From assembly GCA_003232915.1 (NCBI GenBank), contig QIKE01000074.1, positions 1 to 52,367 on the forward strand: a stretch of 52,367 nucleotides of DNA, in the 5' to 3' direction. Below are positions 17,601-27,189 of this stretch, one piece after another. This DNA is from Bacteroidota bacterium (GTDB taxonomy: Bacteria; Bacteroidota; Bacteroidia; Bacteroidales; F082). Both the position numbers and the translations under genes were made by a program. The first letter of the stretch is position 1. Each line of letters begins with the position of its first letter. The notes beneath the pieces are model-generated. The model did no database searches. It saw only the letters and a list, made by a program, of their open reading frames with translations, and was not told the DNA's origin.

Positions 17601-19103
17601 TTACAAAAGCCCATCTTAAAAGGCTATGTCAATTTTAAAAGAACTTCGTTGAAAATAAATTATCTGAACACGATCTATTCTTTCAGCAACAAAATTGTTT
17701 TTGATGAAAATCATATCGACTTTGGTTCAATAGTTTTGTACGATACGCTTGGCAACCACGCCACCCTCAGCGGCGGACTTAATCACAGTTATTTCTCCAA
17801 TCCCAGATTTGATTTAACCGTTCATACTAACAAATTTTTGTTTTTCGATACTAACCGGCATCAAAACGATTTGTATTACGGTACCGCTATTGCGGCAGGC
17901 GACATTAAAATTGAAGGGCCGCCGGACGACATCAGCTTAAGAATAAAGGCAAAAACCGATAAAGGAACCAACGTTATCATTCCGCTTGACTATACAACCG
18001 AAATTTTAGACAAAGATTATATTGTTTTCAAAAAAGCCGAAACCGATAGTACCGAAGAAAAAACGAAGCTAAAAAATTCAAATAAAGAAACGGGCACTAA
18101 GTATGATATTGGCCTTGACATGCAAATTAAGCCGAATGCTAAAGTAAAAATCATTATGCCATATGATATGGGCGACATTCAATCGAAAGGAAATGGCAAC
18201 TTGGCAATGAATACGAATTCTGACGGCGATTTTTCTCTCGTCGGCGATTATGTTGTCAAAGAAGGTGAATTCAATTTCACCATTCAAAATCTGATAAAAA
18301 AACGATTTATCCTCATCAAAGGGGGCCGTATTTCGTGGAGTGGCGATCCTTATACCGCCAACCTGAACATTAAAGGACTCTATACGGTAAAAACTGATTA
18401 TAAAGGTCTCGGATTGGTTGTTGACTCAACTGCAGGCTACAAAACCCGCCTGAAAGTGAATTGTTACGTGATTTTAACGGGTTCGTTATCAGAACCTACT
18501 ATGCGTTTTGAAATTAAATTTCCCGACCTCGATCCCGATATGCGACGAATGGTTTACGCCCAATTAGACACAACAAATCAGGCATTGGTAAACCAACAAA
18601 TGATTTCGTTACTTGTACTCGGATCTTTCAGTTTCAGCAACACCTCCAACATCAGTTTAAGTTCGTCGTATTACAACATTATTTCCAATCAGCTTAGCGG
18701 AATGCTTTCGCAAATCAGCAAAGATTTTGATGTCGGCATCAATTACAAACCCGGCGACAAAATTTCGCAAGAAGAATTTGAACTAGCCTTATCAACCCAA
18801 CTTTTCAATGACAGACTTACTATCAACGGCAATTTCGGCATGACTTACGACCGTTCCAACCGATCGGCGAGTAACCTTGTAGGTGATGTAGACATCAATT
18901 TTAAAATTACTCCCGACGGGCGCTGGCTACTAAAAGCTTACAACCATTCCAACATCAACAGCTGGTACTATTACAACAATTACGATAAAGTTTCGCCTTA
19001 TACACAAGGTGCCGGTATTGCTTATCAAAAAGATTTTAACAATATTGCCGAACTTTTTGGCAAAACCCGAAAACGTAAGAAAAAAACAAACTATAAAAAA
19101 TAA
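14613..19103 (+). CDS. TamB-like translocation/assembly module protein
   Basis: A very large protein (1,496 residues from the ATG at 14613) of the TamB/AsmA-like DUF490 family, which bridges inner and outer membranes and takes part in outer-membrane protein assembly or lipid transport. It has one N-terminal membrane segment (about residues 24-44, after a basic stretch), a long region rich in beta-strands, and the conserved C-terminal TamB domain with KPNAKVKIIMPYDMGDIQSK, GDYVVKEGEFNFTIQNLIKK, GGRISWSGDPYTANLNIKG and VILTGSLSEP. The ATG lies inside tsaD on the other strand; an in-frame TTG at 14637 would avoid this overlap. No TamA/BamA-like partner is adjacent. The T9SS cargo gene follows after 4 bases. 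Confidence 0.88.
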   Translation: MPKIIILILKTKKKYKNIKKSVRNILLYFIMAILMIPLSLSLLFHDPMVQTLTARMFTQWVSQKTNYSLNIGKINVNVLKGIELNDVKLFGPSGDTILLIGNLDITPIYLSFFHSSIVLLSVNINKADFRLGYYKGDKELEFTNFIHSFPSFDTVSNTNATPFLLKIKKLTIANARFKYFDKNDTAISRKQMNFSDIDVKSVFISARNFQIINDSLSFHLNSLSGIDRCGFHLVKLKSDITISHRVLYFLNTIIETPHSFLSTDYKMDYKSWNSFVNFNDSVYLTAIIRPSTLNLSDIGYFSKLFLPMKNILKLSGEVEGHISNLFANHLNISSGNHTRFKGNIRIKGLPDFYTSNIDAIIQNFQSSLADLHHFKLLEININKIKYLPPYETFKVNGTFRGGFDNFITYFNVSLPKASLHFNVVMKPEKSGFAIKSNITADSINLGHYLGIASVIGKTAFKTTVRIKQTATHRTADVKADINFLDLNHYRLHALKLQANYRNDSLLNHIVVNDKHLVMNGEGSIVFDSLPSFNYTLKVLRADFKPLNLSGSIDFSLQSNIVFSFQGFDMDRMPVQLQMTGNVLRFGNDEYPVKKIVLSKYVDNTGKNILHFNSDIATLNLEGNFHLSELREQTTNLLNYYFSPASIKTLHKNDNISLFFVVKEPAIFEREFFSGLKIASGSSIEASANFGKHQINVSVNSKMLSYADIDFRKNVLNIKPRKYGLTAMLSTKYIVLKDSTKDDKTVLGLDSFNILANILRDSLHYTIFWNNNDTLQKNFGNIAGFYLTHSNENIFRVFKSAVYVNDTLWSLSPHNKIVKDSLGIAFSNFEIKRGRSRFSINGRVPRNEHDTLNIDFKKWDLSNFDFLSQMIPIDLEGIVDGGISISQINKKLWMVSDLSIKNLYFNKQLLGDARILNTWDNISHSVFVKSQIVRKGNSGIGLVFSLDGFLYPFAKNNNFDLKVSFNRFKIKAIEPFLKDYISNLEGVAGGKVSISGSLQKPILKGYVNFKRTSLKINYLNTIYSFSNKIVFDENHIDFGSIVLYDTLGNHATLSGGLNHSYFSNPRFDLTVHTNKFLFFDTNRHQNDLYYGTAIAAGDIKIEGPPDDISLRIKAKTDKGTNVIIPLDYTTEILDKDYIVFKKAETDSTEEKTKLKNSNKETGTKYDIGLDMQIKPNAKVKIIMPYDMGDIQSKGNGNLAMNTNSDGDFSLVGDYVVKEGEFNFTIQNLIKKRFILIKGGRISWSGDPYTANLNIKGLYTVKTDYKGLGLVVDSTAGYKTRLKVNCYVILTGSLSEPTMRFEIKFPDLDPDMRRMVYAQLDTTNQALVNQQMISLLVLGSFSFSNTSNISLSSSYYNIISNQLSGMLSQISKDFDVGINYKPGDKISQEEFELALSTQLFNDRLTINGNFGMTYDRSNRSASNLVGDVDINFKITPDGRWLLKAYNHSNINSWYYYNNYDKVSPYTQGAGIAYQKDFNNIAELFGKTRKRKKKTNYKK

Positions 19104-19107
19104 TATT

Positions 19108-20187
19108 ATGAAAAAGATTTCTATTTTAAAAAATTTGACAACACTGCTTATAAGCCTGTGTTTTTCTATCGGCAGTATTACTGCACAAATTACCATCAAA
19201 TCGTCCGACCTTCCGTCGAAAAACGATACCGTACGACTTTCTACCGGCCTTAATGTCGATTTTATCGACTATACCGAAACAGGCGAAAATTTTACTTGGG
19301 ATTTTTCCGGATTGTTTCCAATAAAACAAACCGTCGATACATTTTTAAATTATCTCAATACTCCTTTCGGGTTTCTTTTTTGGGGTACTGCAAATATTGC
19401 GAAACATCAACCCACCGCTATTCCCGTGCCGGGTTTGTCGATAAGCAATATTTACGATTATTATAAAAATTCGGGAAGTTCGTACAAATATGTTGGCTAT
19501 ATTGCTATGCTCAATGGCATCCCTTTACCTTTGAAATATTCCTCTCCCGATGTGCTGTACAAATTCCCACTTAATTATACTAATAGCGATTCGAGTTCTT
19601 CGGGTACTTCAATTGGTATAACCAATTTGGGGTATTTTCAAATTCAGCGTCATCGCAAAAATATCGTTGACGGCTGGGGCACACTCATCACTCCTTATGG
19701 AAGTTTCGAGGTACTTCGGGTGAAATCGCAAGTAACCGAATTCGACAGCATTTATATCGACTCACTTAATACGGGCATCCCTATCAACCGGAATTATACC
19801 GAATACAAATGGTTGGGAAAAAACATGAAAGAACCGTTGTTGGAAGTTGTTTCAAGCTATTTTGGCGTAGTGGCTACCTATATCGACTCGGCACGTAACA
19901 CCCTTATCGGCATAGACAAGCACAAAACCCCGAATACCACAGTTCGTGTATATCCCAATCCTTCAAAAGGCAATTTTTATTTATCCTTCGACAAGTTGCC
20001 GGCAGGCAAACTCGCCCTAAAGATTTTTTCAACCGGCGGAAAAACAGTCTTTTCAAAAGATTTTCCTTCGGGTAGTAAAACCATGTTTTTCTCCATCAAC
20101 AACACAAAACTGAAACCTGGAAATTATTTCCTTAACATTCGTTGGCAGAACCATCTAACGATTAAAAAACTGATGATAATGCGATGA
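19108..20187 (+). CDS. Secreted protein with type IX sorting domain
   Basis: A 359-residue exported protein of unknown main function. It starts at 19108 with a signal peptide (MKKISILKNLTTLLISLCFS, cleavage near residue 26). The middle part (about 27-275) has no domain I recognise. The C-terminal about 80 residues form a type A type IX secretion sorting domain: VRVYPNPSKGNFYLSF, LKIFSTGGKTVFSKDF and LKPGNYFLNIRW followed by KKLMIMR. It should therefore cross the outer membrane through the T9SS and be anchored at or released from the surface. The gene is 4 bases after the TamB-like gene and overlaps addA by 4 bases, so it belongs to a three-gene unit. Confidence 0.88.
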   Translation: MKKISILKNLTTLLISLCFSIGSITAQITIKSSDLPSKNDTVRLSTGLNVDFIDYTETGENFTWDFSGLFPIKQTVDTFLNYLNTPFGFLFWGTANIAKHQPTAIPVPGLSISNIYDYYKNSGSSYKYVGYIAMLNGIPLPLKYSSPDVLYKFPLNYTNSDSSSSGTSIGITNLGYFQIQRHRKNIVDGWGTLITPYGSFEVLRVKSQVTEFDSIYIDSLNTGIPINRNYTEYKWLGKNMKEPLLEVVSSYFGVVATYIDSARNTLIGIDKHKTPNTTVRVYPNPSKGNFYLSFDKLPAGKLALKIFSTGGKTVFSKDFPSGSKTMFFSINNTKLKPGNYFLNIRWQNHLTIKKLMIMR

Positions 20188-23100
20188 CGAAAAATTTTGT
20201 CGTGTACAAATCGTCGGCCGGTTCGGGCAAAACAACTACCCTTGTTAAAGAGTATTTGAAACTTACCCTGAAAAATCCAGGACTCTTCAACAGTGTATTG
20301 GCCATTACTTTTACCAATAAAGCTGCCGCCGAAATGAAGAATCGTATTTTAGAAACATTACGAAAAATTATTGCCGGCGAAACCACCGGTAGCATCATTG
20401 CGAGCATTGTTCGGGAAACAGGCATTACCAACGAAAAATTACTTGAAAATGCCAGGCAGTTACTGTTTTTTATCGATCATCGTTACGACGAGTTTTCCGT
20501 GAACACAATTGATGCTTTTGTGCACAAAATCATTCGCACTTTTGCCGTCGATTTACAACTTCCACAAAATTTCGAAGTGGTTATTGATACTGACGATTAC
20601 ATTCCTTTTATCGTTGAAGACATTTACAAACAGGTGGGTATTGACGAAGACTTTACAAACATACTAACTCATTTTGTATTGTCGCGCGTCGAAGACGAAC
20701 AAAAACATGACATTTCGGGTACACTTGCCGACTTCATCAAAAACCAATTAAGTGAAGAAAGTTTTGCAAAAATAGAAATCCTTGATAAGCTATCTGCCAC
20801 CGATTTTATCAACATTATCGAAAAGCTACAAATGACTTTGGCCGTATCGAAACAAAAAATAACAAAAGCAGCCACTGCTGCACTCGAATCAATAGCTTCG
20901 GAAGGTATTGTTGCAAGCGATTTTGCATACGGTAAAGCAAATGGCGCTTTCGGATATTTTAGTAAAGTCAAGCATTTTTCAAAACTCAATGAGTTGGTTT
21001 CGGGCAAAAGGGCAATTAATGCTTTTGAAAATGATAAGCAATGGTATTCGGGAAAAGCATCAGCAGATATTATTTACCGAATTGCTAAATTAAAGCCGCT
21101 ACTTACTCAATATTACAACGAAATAGCAAGCGAAGCCGGACAATATATTCATCGTCGTTTGATATACAATTCGATTTACGAAGTGGCGCTTGTTAGCGAA
21201 ATAAGGACATTGTTCGATTTGTTTACCGCACGTACACAAAAAGTGCACATTTCGGAATTCAACAAACGCATAGCAAAAGAAATAACCTTACAACCCGTTC
21301 CGTATATCTACGAACGACTCGGAAGGCGCTACACTCATTTTCTTATTGATGAATTTCAAGATACTTCGGTTTTGCAATGGAATAACCTGCTCCCACTTGT
21401 TGAAGAATCGTTGGCCAATAATAATTTTAATATGTTGGTAGGCGATGCTAAGCAAGCCATTTACCGTTTTCGTGGCGGCGAAGTAGAATTGTTTACCCAC
21501 TTACCCTCAATGTATCAAAACAACGAGTCGCAACAAAGTCGTTTGCGAGAAAAAGCCCTGCGAGAAAATTATCACGAGAAATACCTCGACACAAATTATC
21601 GTTCACGTAACAACATAATCGAATTCAACAACCGGTTTTTCGACATTGCCAAAAGTTCACTTTCGCCACGCTTTCAACCTATTTACAACAAGCACGAACA
21701 AAAGATTCCCACGAAAGAAAAATCAGGAGGACTCATTTCGTTTAGGCTGCTGCAAGCCGACAATACAGCCGGTTTTCAAAAAAAATGTTTGGAAGAAATT
21801 TTACAAATTGTTGTCGATCTTACAAATTCGGGCTTCGCTTACGGACAAATTGCCGTACTTAGTTTGGCAAACAAAGAAGCCTCGACTATTGCCGGACATT
21901 TATTACAACACGGCATTCCGGTAGTTTCTTCCGAATCTGTACTTTTAACTTCCTCGGCCGACCTGCGTTTCCTTGTAGCTTTTCTTTTTACTCTCGCCAA
22001 CACCAACCGTCAAAATGCTATGGCCGAACTGATGTATCTTTTCCTTTTGTTACACAACAAAACTGACGAATTTCATCATTATTACCTAATGTTTTCTACG
22101 AGTCAAAATGTTTTTAACAAGTTGATTCAGCATTTCGGATACCATGAACTTAACTACAAAAATTTGCGCAACAAGCCCGTATATGAAATTTGCGAAGATT
22201 TTATCCGCCATTTTTACAAAAACGAACCTACCAACCTCTTTCTTCGCTTTTTCCTTGATTTTGTATTCGAAAAACAAAATATCCACGATGGCGATTTGGT
22301 TCATTTCCTTGAACTTTGGGAAGAAAAAAAATCGAAACTAAGTATCGCCATGTCTGAAGACGTTGATGCCGTGCAAATTATGACCGCACACAAAGCCAAA
22401 GGCTTGAAATTTGATGTGGTCATTGCCAACCTTTCGAAATCGAAAAGCGGTGCAAAACTTACAAAAAAACAATATTGGGACACACCGGAGTTACGCGATA
22501 TTAGTGAACTGAAATTAAGCCTTTATCCAATTAATCAATCGCTAACATTGATAGAAAAAGGTGATGTTTATGATGAAGAAAAAGCTAAAACCGATCTTGA
22601 TTTTCTCAATTTAATTTATGTGGCTTTTACACGTCCCGTACATGCTCTTTATGCGATAGGCCACATCGACAAAAAAGGAAATCCCGACCTTTTCAGCGTA
22701 CACCTTCAAAACTATTTAAAATCGGAAGAATATTGGGAAGAAGACCGGTTTCGTTATCATTTCGGCACTTTACCAGTAAGTCAACCGGAAAAACGAAAAG
22801 GTTTTTTGGGAAAAATATTGTCTGCAACCCCCTCCCTTGCGTGGGACGAACAGTTGCAAATTGCCGGAATCGACGAAGGAATTCTAATTGAAAATCAAGA
22901 ACTGCCGGCTCGCCGCTACGGTATATTACTGCACAACATTCTGTCGGAAGTTTATCAAGCTAACGATTTGCCTAAAGTTATCAATTCTTTTGTTAACAAA
23001 GGACTCCTTGATGTTAGCTTAATTAAAAAAGTAGATAATATTTTGTTTAAAGTTGTTTCCCACCCACAGCTATCTGTATGTTTTGCACCCGGAACCGTAA

Positions 23101-23336
23101 TAAAAACCGAGACCGATATTTTTGATAAAACAAGCAACAAACTACTGCGTGCCGACAGGGTAGCTATTAACGATAATACATTGACAATAATCGACTATAA
23201 AACCGGAAAAAAAACACCTTCGCACCAACGTCAAATTAGAGAATACGGTAATGCATTTGAACAACTTGGTTACAAAAACATCCGATTAAAACTGGCTTAT
23301 CTTGGTGAGGAGGTGGAAGTGGATGAAATAAGTTAA
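20184..23336 (+). CDS. AddA-like UvrD/RecB-type helicase-nuclease
   Basis: A 1,050-residue superfamily 1 helicase fused to a PD-(D/E)XK nuclease, the architecture of AddA, which processes double-strand breaks for RecA-dependent repair. Helicase motifs: Walker A SSAGSGKTT with K16, Ia AITFTNKAAAEM, Walker B DEFQDT at 389-394, III VGDAKQAIYRFRGGE, IV TNYRSR, V MTAHKAKGLKFDVV and VI YVAFTRP. The C-terminal nuclease shows RADRVAI with D991 and IIDYKTGK with D1004 and K1006, followed by a Gln-Tyr region. The start overlaps the T9SS gene (ATGA). No addB-like gene lies on either side, although the pair is usually adjacent. Confidence 0.92.
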   Translation: MTKNFVVYKSSAGSGKTTTLVKEYLKLTLKNPGLFNSVLAITFTNKAAAEMKNRILETLRKIIAGETTGSIIASIVRETGITNEKLLENARQLLFFIDHRYDEFSVNTIDAFVHKIIRTFAVDLQLPQNFEVVIDTDDYIPFIVEDIYKQVGIDEDFTNILTHFVLSRVEDEQKHDISGTLADFIKNQLSEESFAKIEILDKLSATDFINIIEKLQMTLAVSKQKITKAATAALESIASEGIVASDFAYGKANGAFGYFSKVKHFSKLNELVSGKRAINAFENDKQWYSGKASADIIYRIAKLKPLLTQYYNEIASEAGQYIHRRLIYNSIYEVALVSEIRTLFDLFTARTQKVHISEFNKRIAKEITLQPVPYIYERLGRRYTHFLIDEFQDTSVLQWNNLLPLVEESLANNNFNMLVGDAKQAIYRFRGGEVELFTHLPSMYQNNESQQSRLREKALRENYHEKYLDTNYRSRNNIIEFNNRFFDIAKSSLSPRFQPIYNKHEQKIPTKEKSGGLISFRLLQADNTAGFQKKCLEEILQIVVDLTNSGFAYGQIAVLSLANKEASTIAGHLLQHGIPVVSSESVLLTSSADLRFLVAFLFTLANTNRQNAMAELMYLFLLLHNKTDEFHHYYLMFSTSQNVFNKLIQHFGYHELNYKNLRNKPVYEICEDFIRHFYKNEPTNLFLRFFLDFVFEKQNIHDGDLVHFLELWEEKKSKLSIAMSEDVDAVQIMTAHKAKGLKFDVVIANLSKSKSGAKLTKKQYWDTPELRDISELKLSLYPINQSLTLIEKGDVYDEEKAKTDLDFLNLIYVAFTRPVHALYAIGHIDKKGNPDLFSVHLQNYLKSEEYWEEDRFRYHFGTLPVSQPEKRKGFLGKILSATPSLAWDEQLQIAGIDEGILIENQELPARRYGILLHNILSEVYQANDLPKVINSFVNKGLLDVSLIKKVDNILFKVVSHPQLSVCFAPGTVIKTETDIFDKTSNKLLRADRVAINDNTLTIIDYKTGKKTPSHQRQIREYGNAFEQLGYKNIRLKLAYLGEEVEVDEIS

Positions 23337-23693
23337 TAATGCAACCGTCTCAAGTAAGAATTCTTCTAAAATAATACTAACGAACTCAACACGATTGAGA
23401 CAAAAATAGCAGTGGTCGATTTCGGACATTTATTGATTGATTACGTACTACTTTTCATTTTTAGGCAAGCCAAATAAGCTCTAACTAATACGATATCAAA
23501 TATTAGAGCATATCGGCATAATCTTAGCTTTACGTACTTTTCATTTGGGGAAGACCAAAAAGATTCGGATTATTAAAACAAAAAATTATTTTATAAAATA
23601 TTTGTAATTTTAACATGGGATAGGAGTAAAAGGTTACGACACTAATTATTTGAATGCGAATTTTCATTTTTAAATTATATGCAACATGCGGCA
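23337..23693. other. Gene-free stretch with short imperfect repeats
   Basis: Contains an imperfect direct repeat (TACGTACtactTTTCATTT at 23442 and TACGTACTTTTCATTT at 23531, each followed by a related GGcAAGcC-like tail) and a hairpin GCTCTAA / TTAGAGC at 23478-23509. No gene is visible. The hairpin lies about 140 bases after addA and could act as a terminator, but has no T-run. Confidence 0.5.
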
Positions 23694-23834
23694 GGGATGG
23701 AAGCGGCACACCGGACGGACGGCAGCGGATTTGGAGTAGGCGGCAAAGAGCGACCGAAGGAAGCTCCTTTGCCACCGTACGAAAAACCGCTGCCATACGC
23801 CGGAGTATAGCGGACAGCCCGCCCGGCCGCCCAC
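23694..23834 (+). repeat. Structured GC-rich intergenic repeat, intact copy
   Basis: A GC-rich island of about 140 bases in AT-rich DNA. It folds into nested stems: GGCAGCGG (23721-23728) with CCGCTGCC (23787-23794), and inside it GGCAAAGaGC (23742-23751) with GCtcCTTTGCC (23763-23773). The loop carries GACCGAAGGAA. Landmarks GGGATGGAAG and CGGACAGCCCG bound it. A diverged copy lies at 13179-13305 in the other orientation. Small frames on both strands through it are repeat shadows. It may be a mobile repeat or a structured RNA; I recall similar sequences between genes in other Bacteroidetes. Confidence 0.75.
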
Positions 23835-23898
23835 ATAAATAAATATATTATTATAAATCAAAACAACTGTTATTAATTAATTTCACAAAACAATAAAT

Positions 23899-26800
23899 AT
23901 GAAAAAGGGATTATTAATATTATTAATGGTATGGATAAACATCGGTTTGCTTGTAGCACAAAACGAAACACGTTTGTTGCGCTTTCCAGCCATACATGGC
24001 GACAAAGTAGTGTTTACATATGCCGGCGATTTGTATGAGGTAGCTCTAAAAGGCGGTGTAGCCCGACGACTTACTTCCGACGAAAACGGTTACGAAATGT
24101 TTGCCCGTTTTTCGCCCGATGGCAAACAACTTGCATTTACCGCACAATACGACGGAAATACCGAAGTGTATGTAATGCCGGCAGAGGGCGGCATTCCGCA
24201 AAGGCTAACTTATACTGCCACTTTACATCGCGACGATGTTTCGGACCGTATGGGCCCCAACAACATTGTAATGGCATGGCGTGGCAATCACGACATTATT
24301 TTTCGTTCGCGCAAACAGTCGTTCAACTCGTTTATCGGACAATTGTTTGAAGAATCGGATAAAGGCGGACTTTCAACTGAGTTACCGCTTTCTACGGGTA
24401 GTTGGTGTTCGTTTTCTCCCGGCGGAAAAAAAATGGCTTTTAACCGTGTATTTCGCGAATTCCGTACTTGGAAATATTACAAAGGTGGTATGGCCGACGA
24501 CATTTGGATTTACGATTTTAAAACCAAAAACGTAGAACAAATAACGCATACAATTTATCAAGAAATATTCCCTATGTGGTATGGCAACAAAATTTATTTT
24601 CTTTCGGACCGCGATCGTACTATGAACCTCTTTGTTTACGATCTAACAAACAAACAAACCACAAAACTCACCAAATACACTAACTACGATATTAAGTTTC
24701 CCTCGCTTGGCGACAAGTCAATCATTTACGAAAACGGTGGCTATCTTTATAATTACGATCTTGCGTCGGGAAATATCACAAAAGTTCCGGTAATAATTGA
24801 AAACGACCTTATTACGGGACGAAACGCTTTGAAAGACGCATCGAAAGTAATTCGTACCGAAGCGCTTTCGCCCGATGGAAAACGGGTAGCTTTCGGTGCC
24901 CGTGGTGACATTTACACATTACCTGCCAAATCGGGTATCACTCGCAACCTTACACAAACCTCAGGTATTCACGAGAGAAACGTCGAATGGTCGCCCAAAG
25001 GTAAATATGTTTCGTACATCAGCGACAAAACCGGTCAGGGAGAAATTTATATCCAAAACCAAAATGGCTTGGAACCAGCCATTCAACTAACAGCAAATGG
25101 CGATACGTACAAATATAATCCCGTGTGGTCGCCTGATGGCAAAAAACTGCTTTGGTCCGACAAAATGGGGCGTTTGCTTTACATCAACACAACTACAAAA
25201 CAAGTTGACACGGTAGTTGTCCACAGCAGCGACTGGGAAATACGCAGCTATTCGTGGTCGCCCGACAGCCGCTGGGTTACTTATACCTTGCCACACAACA
25301 ACACAGTGAGTCAAGTTTTTGTTTTCAACACACAGAACAAACTCACACACCAAGTTACCGATAATTGGTATAATGCAGGTTCGCCGATTTTCGGTACTGA
25401 CGGCAAATATTTGTTCTTTGTTTCCTCACGCGATTTCAACCCTATTTACAGTTGGGTGGAATGGAATTTTGCATATCAAGATATGAACAAAATTTACTTT
25501 GTTACCTTACAAAAAAGTACACCTTCGCCCTTTGCCCCCGAAAACGACGAAGTAAAAATTAACATTGACAACAACAGCTCCAAAGTTGTCAAAAAATCTT
25601 TGGGAAAGAAAAAAAGAAAAATATCAGGAAAACAGGAAAAACCAAAATTGAAACCTGTAAAAATTGATTTCAACGGTATCACCGAAAGGGTAATAAAGCT
25701 ACCTGGCAAAGCCGGAAACTATTGGAATTTAACCCCTGTCGGTAACAAAATTTATTACGACTTTGCGTCAAGCTCTTCAAAAGGCGTGCAGATGAAAATG
25801 TATGATTTGCAAAAGCAAAAAGAAACTAATATAGGAAATGCATCCGGTTTTGTTGTTTCGGCCGACCATAAAAAAATGTTAGTTAACCTAAATGGAAAAT
25901 ATGCAGTAATCAACTTACCACAGTCCAAGGTAAAACCTGATAAGTACCTCAATACCGGCAATATGAAAGTAATGATCAATCTTAGCAGAGAATGGGAGCA
26001 AATTTTCACTGAAGCTTGGCGGCAAATGGATGAATTTTTTTATGCCCCCAACATGCATGGACTCAACTGGAAAGCCATTTACAACAAATACAATGTATTG
26101 GTACCTTATGTAAAAAACCGCAACGATCTCAATTACGTTATCGGCGAGATGATTGGCGAGTTGAGCATCGGCCATGCTTACGTCAACGGAGGTGACAAGC
26201 CCAAACCGAAACGTATTAAAACAGGGCTACTTGGCGCTAAAATCAGCCAAGATGCATCGGGATACTTTAAAATCGACCATATTCTTTCGGGCGAAAACTG
26301 GACAAAAAACACACGTTCGCCCCTTCAGGCGGTGGGTGTCAATATTGAGCAAGGCGATTATATTGTTGCCATTGACGGCAAACCGACCAAAGAGGTTAAC
26401 AACATTTATAAACTGCTTGTAGGAACTGCAGGAAAGCAGGTGATGCTGACCGTCAACAGCAAACCCAACAATAATGGCGCACACAACGTAATTGTTATCC
26501 CCATAGCCGATGAAGCAGGATTGTATTATTACGACTGGGTAATGCGCAACACCGAAAAGGTTAACAAAGCCACAAACGGCCAAGTTGGTTACATCCACAT
26601 CCCCGATATGGGGCCGGAAGGCTTAAACGAATTTGTAAAACATTTTTATCCTCAGTTAAACAAAAAGGCATTGATTATCGACGATCGTGGCAATGGCGGT
26701 GGTAATGTTTCGCCAATGATTATTGAGCGCCTTGCCCGCAGGCTTACGCTTTACGGTATGTCGCGCAACAACAGCATAACCACCAAACCTAAGCAGATTA

Positions 26801-27180
26801 TGCTTGGCCCCAAAATTTTACTCGTCAATGGCTATTCGGCATCCGATGGCGATCTTTTCGCTTACCAGTTTAAAAAACTAAAACTCGGAAAAATTATCGG
26901 TAAAAGAACTTGGGGAGGCGTTGTCGGCATACGCGGTTCACTACCGTTTATTGACGGAGGCACCTTGCGCAAACCTGAATTTGCCCCTATTGACACCAAA
27001 GGACACTGGACTATTGAAGGACACGGCGTTGACCCCGACATTGTTGTCGATAACAACCCCGCCAAAGAATATGCCGGCAACGATCAACAACTCGACAAAG
27101 CCATTCAAGTAGCTCTAAAAGAATTGAAAAATTACAAACCCAAACCACCCATTCCACCTTATCCCGACAAATCTAAATAA
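23899..27180 (+). CDS. Tricorn-type protease (S41 family) with beta-propeller and PDZ
   Basis: A 1,093-residue secreted tricorn protease homologue that degrades oligopeptides. Order: signal peptide (cleavage near residue 20, LLVAQ), N-terminal PD40/WD40-like propeller repeats (FSPDGKQLAFTA, SPDGKRVAFG, WSPDGKKLLWS), a Lys-rich linker near 570-590, the C1 domain with H759 in IGHAYV, a PDZ domain (about 775-875) and the S41 core with DDRGNGGGN, the nucleophile S982 in SASDGD and GKRTWGGVVG. S982 and H759 correspond to the catalytic Ser and His of archaeal tricorn. The gene stands alone and is followed by a strong terminator. DPP IV elsewhere in the window could trim its products. Confidence 0.93.
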   Translation: MKKGLLILLMVWINIGLLVAQNETRLLRFPAIHGDKVVFTYAGDLYEVALKGGVARRLTSDENGYEMFARFSPDGKQLAFTAQYDGNTEVYVMPAEGGIPQRLTYTATLHRDDVSDRMGPNNIVMAWRGNHDIIFRSRKQSFNSFIGQLFEESDKGGLSTELPLSTGSWCSFSPGGKKMAFNRVFREFRTWKYYKGGMADDIWIYDFKTKNVEQITHTIYQEIFPMWYGNKIYFLSDRDRTMNLFVYDLTNKQTTKLTKYTNYDIKFPSLGDKSIIYENGGYLYNYDLASGNITKVPVIIENDLITGRNALKDASKVIRTEALSPDGKRVAFGARGDIYTLPAKSGITRNLTQTSGIHERNVEWSPKGKYVSYISDKTGQGEIYIQNQNGLEPAIQLTANGDTYKYNPVWSPDGKKLLWSDKMGRLLYINTTTKQVDTVVVHSSDWEIRSYSWSPDSRWVTYTLPHNNTVSQVFVFNTQNKLTHQVTDNWYNAGSPIFGTDGKYLFFVSSRDFNPIYSWVEWNFAYQDMNKIYFVTLQKSTPSPFAPENDEVKINIDNNSSKVVKKSLGKKKRKISGKQEKPKLKPVKIDFNGITERVIKLPGKAGNYWNLTPVGNKIYYDFASSSSKGVQMKMYDLQKQKETNIGNASGFVVSADHKKMLVNLNGKYAVINLPQSKVKPDKYLNTGNMKVMINLSREWEQIFTEAWRQMDEFFYAPNMHGLNWKAIYNKYNVLVPYVKNRNDLNYVIGEMIGELSIGHAYVNGGDKPKPKRIKTGLLGAKISQDASGYFKIDHILSGENWTKNTRSPLQAVGVNIEQGDYIVAIDGKPTKEVNNIYKLLVGTAGKQVMLTVNSKPNNNGAHNVIVIPIADEAGLYYYDWVMRNTEKVNKATNGQVGYIHIPDMGPEGLNEFVKHFYPQLNKKALIIDDRGNGGGNVSPMIIERLARRLTLYGMSRNNSITTKPKQIMLGPKILLVNGYSASDGDLFAYQFKKLKLGKIIGKRTWGGVVGIRGSLPFIDGGTLRKPEFAPIDTKGHWTIEGHGVDPDIVVDNNPAKEYAGNDQQLDKAIQVALKELKNYKPKPPIPPYPDKSK

Positions 27181-27189
27181 GACGTTTTA

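Noticed and set aside
23654-23861. Small frames on both strands at 23.7 kb
   Set aside because: Arg/Gly/Pro-rich products caused by a GC-rich structured repeat, not by genes.
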